From an uncultured Corynebacterium sp. (GTDB lineage Bacteria; Actinomycetota; Actinomycetes; Mycobacteriales; Mycobacteriaceae), in the NCBI RefSeq assembly GCF_943912665.1, contig NZ_CALTVG010000101.1, positions 1 to 5,406 of the forward strand: DNA of 5,406 bases, read 5' to 3'. The position numbers were made by a program, and so were the translations under genes. Below the pieces are notes generated by a model, which had not been told where the DNA came from, ran no database searches, and was given only the letters and a program-made list of their open reading frames with translations. Positions 1-3,864 of this stretch are shown here, one piece after another; position 1 is the stretch's first letter, and every line of letters begins with the position of its first letter.

Positions 1-501
1 AACCAGGTCAGTGTAGGTCACAGTGTCCTTGACAACTGCACCAGCAGAAACCTGCGTAGCCTCACCAAGATCAGCCTTCGTCTCAATAGACGGAGTCCAC
101 TTGGTGGTATCCACAGTCTGATCACCATCATCGATGTCCTCGTGAGTGGTGATCAGATTACCGTCACCCTCCTCATTCGGAGCATCCTTACCATTTTCAT
201 CCACCTGCTTCGAGAACAACTTCTCAAAAGCAACAGCAGAAGCAACAACACCCTTGAAATCGTCATCAACCTTAATGTCAACAACAACCTCACCAGCAGA
301 AGTCTTAGGCGTGAAAGTCTTCAAACCCTCACCGATAACAGCGTGCTCACCATTCTCGTCAGCAGCCTTGTTACGCAGCTGAGCCTTCAGGGTGTATTCC
401 TTGCCCGGAACCAGGTCAGTGTAGGTCACAGTGTCCTTGACAACTGCACCAGCAGAAACCTGCTTGGCCTCGCCACCAAACTTAGCCTCAGTCTTAATGC
501 C
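1..501 (-). repeat. Tandem VaFE domains, 408-bp period
   Basis: The first VaFE domain spans 501-112 and the second begins near 100 and runs off the window. Bases 1-55 are identical to bases 409-463, an offset of 408 bp or 136 codons, so the repeat is in frame. Identity drops just past this block. The identical block encodes QVSAGAVVKDTVTYTDLV. Exact identity at the DNA level, including synonymous sites, suggests recent duplication or gene conversion and predicts more copies to the left of the window. Confidence 0.88.
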
Positions 502-1683
502 CGGCTTACGCGGAGTCTCGTTCTGCTCAGTCGACGGAGTCGGAGACGGCTCCGGAACAACATCAGTATTCGGAGACGTAGAAGGCTCGTCAGTCTCTTC
601 CGTCGTTGAAGAGCTAGAAGTCTCAGACTTAGGAGTCTCGTCAGAAGAAGTCTGCTCAGTGGTCTCCTGCTCAGTCGTCGACTCCTCGGAAGAAGGCTCC
701 GTCAGAGGCGACGTCGGCTCAGACTCAGTCTCCGTCTCTTCGGACGGAGTTACCTCAGAAGAAGGAGTCGGGTTCGTAGAAGACTCTTCCCCTCCATCAC
801 CCGGGTTATCTCCACCATCACCCGGCAGACCAGGCTGGTCGACCGTCACGATGCGCTGACCGCGTTGCCATTCAACGCCGTCGGCCTGACCAGTACGGTT
901 CATTGCATACCAGCCGCCTTGTCCCACAATAGTGATGTAAGCCCAGTCAGGAGCTTGAGGGATGTCTACTGACGGATCCTTTTCGAGCTCCCAAGCACGA
1001 CCACCGTTGACTAGCTTAAATCCGGTGGCCTTTCTGAAGTCCTCTGCGCTACCCGTATACCCTGCAAAGGTCTGGCTTAGAATGCTGTCCGACTTCATGT
1101 TCATCGGGGACGCAGGGTCGCCGATGTAATACCGCATATCGGGCGCAGAGCCTACGAGGAATTCCCCATCATTACTAAGACTCTCTTCACCAATAAGCGC
1201 ACCAAGGTAGAAGGAATAGTTTTTCGCAGTTTCACGGTCACCGCTCTTCGCCGCCTGAACCATCTTGGTGGCAACGTTAATAGCAGCGTCACGACGTTCT
1301 TCAGGGATTGGCGCCCTACGGGCGTTTTCCAGAAGGTAGGCAGGCTCGGCATTTCTGGCCGCGTTAGGCACATGCTTGGAGACGTCTACGCACCAACCCC
1401 AACCCACGTTGTTGTCAGCGTTGCCGAATCGGCCCGTGAAACTACCACCTTCTTGGCGCTCGCCCGCCCAAGTGAGGGTGCCCCACTCAGGGTCGCCCTC
1501 ACCAGACTTTGCGGTTTCACTACCCAGAGTCGTGTTGGCTTTAATCTCGACGGGCTGACCACCCGCTTCCGCCTTAGCTCGTGCTCCAGGAACGGCGATC
1601 ATGGCCGCAATAACCGCAATGGCAGCAAGCACTGCGGTAAAGACCATCCACCCCTCTCTGGAGATGTTCCTTAATCTACTCAT
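1..1683 (-). CDS. VaFE-repeat surface adhesin with probable thioester head domain (3' end outside window)
   Basis: The frame is open from ATG at 1683 to the window edge, giving 561 residues without a stop. Residues 1-36 form a signal peptide: basic start, hydrophobic stretch at about 13-31, then a PGARA-KAEA cleavage region. Residues about 45-285 form a globular head with one cysteine, C98, in a WGWCVD context. That resembles the Cys motif of thioester (TQXA-type) adhesin domains, which bond covalently to host surfaces, but I could not find a clear partner Gln motif. Residues 286-391 are a Ser/Thr/Glu/Pro stalk. Residues 395-524 are a complete VaFE repeat: DTVTYTDLVPGKEYT, the VAFE motif at 484-487, and HEDIDDGDQTV at 514-524. 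A second repeat starts near 530. VaFE/Cna-B-like domains usually carry internal Lys-Asn/Asp isopeptide bonds. Any sortase signal would lie beyond the edge. The ATG has a good ribosome site five bases upstream. The family call is firm; the thioester chemistry is inference. Confidence 0.9.
   Translation of the reverse strand, partial: MSRLRNISREGWMVFTAVLAAIAVIAAMIAVPGARAKAEAGGQPVEIKANTTLGSETAKSGEGDPEWGTLTWAGERQEGGSFTGRFGNADNNVGWGWCVDVSKHVPNAARNAEPAYLLENARRAPIPEERRDAAINVATKMVQAAKSGDRETAKNYSFYLGALIGEESLSNDGEFLVGSAPDMRYYIGDPASPMNMKSDSILSQTFAGYTGSAEDFRKATGFKLVNGGRAWELEKDPSVDIPQAPDWAYITIVGQGGWYAMNRTGQADGVEWQRGQRIVTVDQPGLPGDGGDNPGDGGEESSTNPTPSSEVTPSEETETESEPTSPLTEPSSEESTTEQETTEQTSSDETPKSETSSSSTTEETDEPSTSPNTDVVPEPSPTPSTEQNETPRKPGIKTEAKFGGEAKQVSAGAVVKDTVTYTDLVPGKEYTLKAQLRNKAADENGEHAVIGEGLKTFTPKTSAGEVVVDIKVDDDFKGVVASAVAFEKLFSKQVDENGKDAPNEEGDGNLITTHEDIDDGDQTVDTTKWTPSIETKADLGEATQVSAGAVVKDTVTYTDLV
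511..828 (-). other. Low-complexity Ser/Thr/Glu/Pro stalk segment of the VaFE adhesin
   Basis: Residues about 286-391 are made almost wholly of S, T, E, P, D and G, with runs such as TTEQETTEQTSSDET. There is no hydrophobic core. Such segments act as extended, often glycosylated, spacers that hold an adhesin head away from the wall; that role is inferred from composition. The codons are strikingly uniform (ACT, TCT, GAG, CCG), unlike the head domain just upstream. The plus-strand frames here are shadows of this low-complexity coding sequence. Confidence 0.75.
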
Positions 1684-1688
1684 CGTTT

Positions 1689-1693
1689 CCTCT
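1689..1693 (-). promoter_or_regulatory. Ribosome binding site of the VaFE adhesin
   Basis: Read on the minus strand, GAAGAGGAAACG directly precedes the ATG at 1683. AGAGG ends five bases from the start codon. This site, followed at once by a signal peptide, fixes the start. Confidence 0.65.
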
Positions 1694-1721
1694 TCGAGCG
1701 TTTCAAATACTTACAATTTTT

Positions 1722-1736
1722 TCTGCAGTTTGCAGA
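1722..1736. repeat. Inverted repeat in the adhesin leader
   Basis: TCTGCA and TGCAGA are perfect 6-bp arms around a 3-base centre, about 40-55 bases upstream of the adhesin ATG. It could be a small leader hairpin or an operator. No T-run follows on the minus strand, so it is not an intrinsic terminator of that transcript. Confidence 0.45.
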
Positions 1737-1836
1737 CAGATCGCTGTTGTAATCTGAAATCTTTACGTGGTATTTCCGTTCTGACCTCCGGAAATTACCT
1801 CAGACTCTCGATTATCTCTTACAGTCCACTCAGTAG

Positions 1837-1863
1837 ATTATCATCATGCACAGGAACCAGCAA
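1837..1863 (-). promoter_or_regulatory. Weak candidate promoter, proximal, for the VaFE adhesin
   Basis: On the minus strand GATAAT (1842-1837) matches the -10 consensus at 5 of 6 bases. TTGCTG (1863-1858) lies 15 bases upstream, a short spacer. An imperfect inverted repeat with arms AGGAAC (1852-1857) and GTTCCT (1871-1876) overlaps the candidate -35 element and could be an operator. If used, the transcript would have a leader of roughly 150 bases. The evidence is motif matching only. Confidence 0.25.
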
Positions 1864-1952
1864 GATTGTTGTTCCTCTATAGGGTCCACTTATATCGGCG
1901 TCTTTCGGGTAAATCCGCGGGTAAAGACTGCTGGTATCACCTTTTCCTTGCA

Positions 1953-1983
1953 TATATAGAACGCCCGTTCGTCACATGGTCCA
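1953..1983 (-). promoter_or_regulatory. Candidate promoter, distal, for the VaFE adhesin
   Basis: On the minus strand TGGACC (1983-1978) resembles a -35 element at 4 of 6 bases. TATATA (1958-1953, within CTATATATG) resembles a -10 element. The spacer is 18-19 bases, slightly long. Transcription from here would give a leader of about 260 bases. The spacer contains a palindromic GAAC-N4-GTTC site, a classic position for a repressor. Not proven by sequence alone. Confidence 0.35.
1958..1971. promoter_or_regulatory. LexA-box-like palindrome between candidate -35 and -10
   Basis: The minus-strand reading CGAACGGGCGTTCT matches the Gram-positive LexA consensus CGAACRNRYGTTYG at 13 of 14 positions, with perfect GAAC/GTTC half-sites. 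It sits between the candidate -35 and -10 elements of the adhesin. Corynebacterial LexA boxes usually favour an A and a T just inside the half-sites, which this site lacks, so another repressor with similar half-sites is possible. Confidence 0.45.
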
Positions 1984-1988
1984 CTTTT

Positions 1989-2001
1989 TAACCCAGGGTT
2001 A
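1989..2001. repeat. Palindrome TAACCCAGGGTTA
   Basis: Perfect 6-bp arms surround a single central base, just upstream of the candidate distal promoter. Its size and place suit an operator for a dimeric regulator. No regulator is recognised. Confidence 0.4.
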
Positions 2002-2035
2002 TTCTCATTAATATTCTTACCTCCCCCCGCGCAGG

Positions 2036-2087
2036 ACCCCAGCGCCCAGACGCAATTCTTAGGTAAGTTTTCAGTTTCAGCTGGGGT
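2036..2087. repeat. Widely spaced 8-bp inverted repeat
   Basis: ACCCCAGC (2036-2043) and GCTGGGGT (2080-2087) are exact complements separated by 36 bases. On the plus strand the second arm is followed by a T-rich TTATTTATT, but the loop is long for an intrinsic terminator. It could be a looped operator or chance. Confidence 0.3.
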
Positions 2088-2204
2088 TTATTTATTCCAC
2101 CGTCAACTAGTTATCTCATTCGGGAAACAAAGTACCCCTCGCTAATGAATTCGATCCCCCTTAAAGGTTCTCATGTCCGCAAAGTCGCGTCCCGTTAGAT
2201 CTGT

Positions 2205-2218
2205 AGAACGCGTGTTCT
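2205..2218. promoter_or_regulatory. Second LexA-box-like palindrome
   Basis: AGAACGCGTGTTCT has perfect GAAC and GTTC half-sites around GCGT and matches the Gram-positive LexA consensus at 12 of 14 positions. Only the outermost bases differ. It lies about 247 bp from the first such site and about 520 bp upstream of the adhesin start. No strong promoter is visible next to it. Confidence 0.4.
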
Positions 2219-2282
2219 TATTAATTCTTCACTGGACAGAGCTACACCCCGCCGCATGCCGCCGGCGACGTCACACACAGCG

Positions 2283-2313
2283 AAAAGGCGGCCACACACC
2301 ATTGCGTGACCGC
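2283..2313 (-). terminator. purT: Likely intrinsic terminator of purT
   Basis: On the minus strand GCGGTCAC (2313-2306) pairs with GTGGCCGC (2295-2288) over 8 bp with one G-U pair, around a 10-base loop. CTTTTCG follows, and an A-containing stretch precedes it. It lies about 70 bases past the purT stop. The T-run is short, so termination may be partial. Confidence 0.5.
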
Positions 2314-2349
2314 TTAAAACACCAGCGTACGTCCACCCCGGATAGCCAC

Positions 2350-2387
2350 CCCCGCCTATAAATTCCGCTTATGCACTTCCCCGCCTA
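2350..2387. repeat. Short direct repeat CCCCGCCTA at the purT stop
   Basis: The 9-mer occurs at 2350-2358 and 2379-2387, a 29-base offset. The second copy includes the purT stop codon (TAG on the minus strand). Possibly a trace of a small duplication; no function is evident. Confidence 0.4.
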
Positions 2388-3722
2388 ATCGTCGGCGGAG
2401 CGGGTGAGCTTCGGGTCGACATCGATGACCGGTTCCCGGACCTCCAGGACCTCAATGTCGGGGATAGAGGTCCCCACCGGGTTTATAGCCTGCACATCGC
2501 CCTGCACGTTCTCACCCGGCGTGGGGACCACGTGTATCTTCGCGGCCGCCAGAGCGGCCCTGTCGCGAGCGGTATCGACGTCCTCCGCGGTCGTGGACAC
2601 CATGCCCATGCGGCGGCCAGCGTAGGCGTCCGGCTTGCCAAAGAGGCGCACGTCAGTCTCCGCGTAGGAGAGGGCGTGGTCGAGGCCGGTGAAAGAGACG
2701 TCGGCAAGCTCGGCGTCTGCATGGACGATGACGGACGCACCCGGGGAGACCATCGTGACGTCGATGGGAAAGCCCAGCATGGCGCGCACGTGCAACTCGA
2801 ACTCAGAGAAGCGCTGCGTGTAGCCCGTAAGCATCGCCGTATCCAGCGGACGCGGGGACACGGAGGAGAAGTACACGTCATCGCCGGCCACGAAGAGCTC
2901 CACGCCGTACACGCCGCGCCCGCCCAACTCGTTGGAGATGCGCGCGGCGACAGAGCGGGCGTTGGCCAGCGCGTCCTCGCTCATGGCCATTGGCTGCCAG
3001 GACTCCACCAGGTCGCCGTGCTCGTGGCGGTGACCGATGGGCTCGCTGAACCAGGTGGCCATCTTGCCCGTGGCCGGATCGATAGAGCGCACCGCCAGGA
3101 GCGTGACCTCGTAGTCAAAGTCCACGAAGCGCTCCGCCACCACGCGCTTGCGGTCCGAGGACACACGGCTCACCATGGCCCATGCCTCGTCGATGTCTTC
3201 GGCGTCCCTGAGCAAGACGTGGCCCTTGCCGGACGTGGTCACATCCGGCTTCACAATGCACGGCAGCCCCAGCTCTTCCACGCCTGCGCGCAGCTGTTCC
3301 GGGGATTCTGCAATGGTGTACGCCGTGACCGGCAGGCCGATGCTCTCCGCCACCGCACGCACGCTTTCCCGCGACTGCGTGAGCTCACAGGCCCGCGCCG
3401 TGGGCACGACCACGGCCGGCGTCTCCTCCTCAATGCGCAGCAGCGCCTCCACGGAGGCGGACTCCACCTCCGGCACCACGTAATCCGGGCCGATGCGCTG
3501 CACCAGCTCCCACACCTTGGCCGGGTCCCCGATGTCCGCGATGTAGCTAAAGTGCGCGAGCTGCTGCGCCGGCGCCCCGGCGTAGCGGTCCACAGCGTGG
3601 ACTTCGAGGCCCAGGTTCTGGAAGGCTACGACGAGCTGCTTGCCCAATTCACCCGCCCCAAGAAGCAGCACCTTGGTGGCGCTTCCGGTCAGCGGGGTTC
3701 CGATATGGCCTGCAATAGTCAT
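2385..3722 (-). CDS. purT: Formate-dependent phosphoribosylglycinamide formyltransferase (GAR transformylase 2)
   Basis: PurT is an ATP-grasp enzyme of de novo purine synthesis in the cytoplasm. It makes formyl-GAR from GAR, formate and ATP without folate. The 445-residue protein aligns along its length with E. coli PurT as I remember it: VLLLGAGELGKQ at 18-29, VDRYAGAPA at 44-52, VPEVE at 83-87 (E85 matches GAR-binding E82), CIVKP with K158, the SGKG loop at 164-167, VELFV with metal ligand E275, PRPLD at 290-294 (D294 matches D286), FGKP with K363, and R370-R371. Two departures stand out: S287 replaces the second Mg ligand E279, and L293 replaces H285. Residues 400-445 extend about 45 past the E. 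coli end and look unstructured. It appears to be transcribed alone, with its own promoter and terminator. The family is certain; catalytic competence is less so. Confidence 0.93.
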   Translation of the reverse strand: MTIAGHIGTPLTGSATKVLLLGAGELGKQLVVAFQNLGLEVHAVDRYAGAPAQQLAHFSYIADIGDPAKVWELVQRIGPDYVVPEVESASVEALLRIEEETPAVVVPTARACELTQSRESVRAVAESIGLPVTAYTIAESPEQLRAGVEELGLPCIVKPDVTTSGKGHVLLRDAEDIDEAWAMVSRVSSDRKRVVAERFVDFDYEVTLLAVRSIDPATGKMATWFSEPIGHRHEHGDLVESWQPMAMSEDALANARSVAARISNELGGRGVYGVELFVAGDDVYFSSVSPRPLDTAMLTGYTQRFSEFELHVRAMLGFPIDVTMVSPGASVIVHADAELADVSFTGLDHALSYAETDVRLFGKPDAYAGRRMGMVSTTAEDVDTARDRAALAAAKIHVVPTPGENVQGDVQAINPVGTSIPDIEVLEVREPVIDVDPKLTRSADD

Positions 3723-3728
3723 TCCCCG

Positions 3729-3734
3729 ATTATT
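3729..3734 (-). promoter_or_regulatory. purT: Probable -10 element of purT, leaderless start
   Basis: AATAAT (minus strand) matches the -10 consensus at 5 of 6 bases and ends six bases before the ATG at 3722. The transcript would start at or next to the start codon. There is no properly spaced ribosome site: CGGGGA directly abuts the ATG. Leaderless genes are common in corynebacteria, so this fits. No clear -35 is seen, which is also usual in that group. Confidence 0.5.
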
Positions 3735-3790
3735 TCACACTTTTTCGACGGCACTGCTTGGCGACGTCCCCTCCTCCCCCAAACGCCACA

Positions 3791-3831
3791 GCCCCCTCCC
3801 CGCACCGTCGATATCGGTGTGGGAAGGGGGC
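3791..3831 (-). terminator. Strong hairpin ending the TSP3-repeat surface gene
   Basis: Two 16-base arms (3791-3806 and 3816-3831) pair at 14 positions plus one G-U pair on the minus strand, around a 9-base loop. The stem is very GC-rich. It starts 33 bases past the stop of the upstream surface gene and lies before the purT promoter, so it separates the two transcripts. The T-run after it is poor (only GTTT), so it may rely on stem strength or also help Rho. Confidence 0.65.
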
Positions 3832-3864
3832 CGTCTAGCGCGCGGTTACCTCACGCTGGGCTTC

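Larger units (their letters stand above)
1824..1985 (-). repeat. Three dispersed GTCCACT copies
   Basis: GTCCACT occurs at 1824-1830, 1884-1890 and 1979-1985 on the plus strand (AGTGGAC on the minus strand). Two of the copies extend to AGTGGACC. The leftward copy-to-copy distances are 60 and 95 bases. All lie in the 300 bases upstream of the adhesin start, in one orientation. They may be binding sites for a regulator; the outermost overlaps a candidate -35 element. The motif is short, so chance is possible. Confidence 0.35.
1684..2384. other. 700-bp non-coding, AT-rich upstream region of the VaFE adhesin
   Basis: This gap between the purT stop and the adhesin start holds no convincing gene. 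The possible plus-strand frames of 93 and 62 codons have no ribosome site, no recognisable protein features and biased basic or low-complexity composition. The part nearer the adhesin (about 1690-2170) is clearly more AT-rich than purT. It contains several inverted repeats, three GTCCACT copies and two GAAC-N4-GTTC palindromes, listed separately. Most of it probably serves as the promoter and leader region of the adhesin; a small RNA cannot be excluded. Confidence 0.6.

Noticed and set aside
431..859. Ser/Val/Glu-rich 142-codon plus-strand frame
   Set aside because: It is the reverse reading of the low-complexity stalk and VaFE repeat of the adhesin.
1601..1882. 93-codon plus-strand frame overlapping the adhesin start
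   Set aside because: It covers the signal peptide antisense and the leader, and has no credible start signal or recognisable features.
2089..2106. TTGACG (minus strand, 2106-2101) as a -35 element
   Set aside because: The only A/T-rich -10-like bases are about 8-12 bases away, too close for a sigma-70-type promoter.
2173..2361. 62-codon plus-strand frame in the intergenic gap
   Set aside because: No ribosome site, very basic composition with no domain, and it runs across the purT terminator hairpin.
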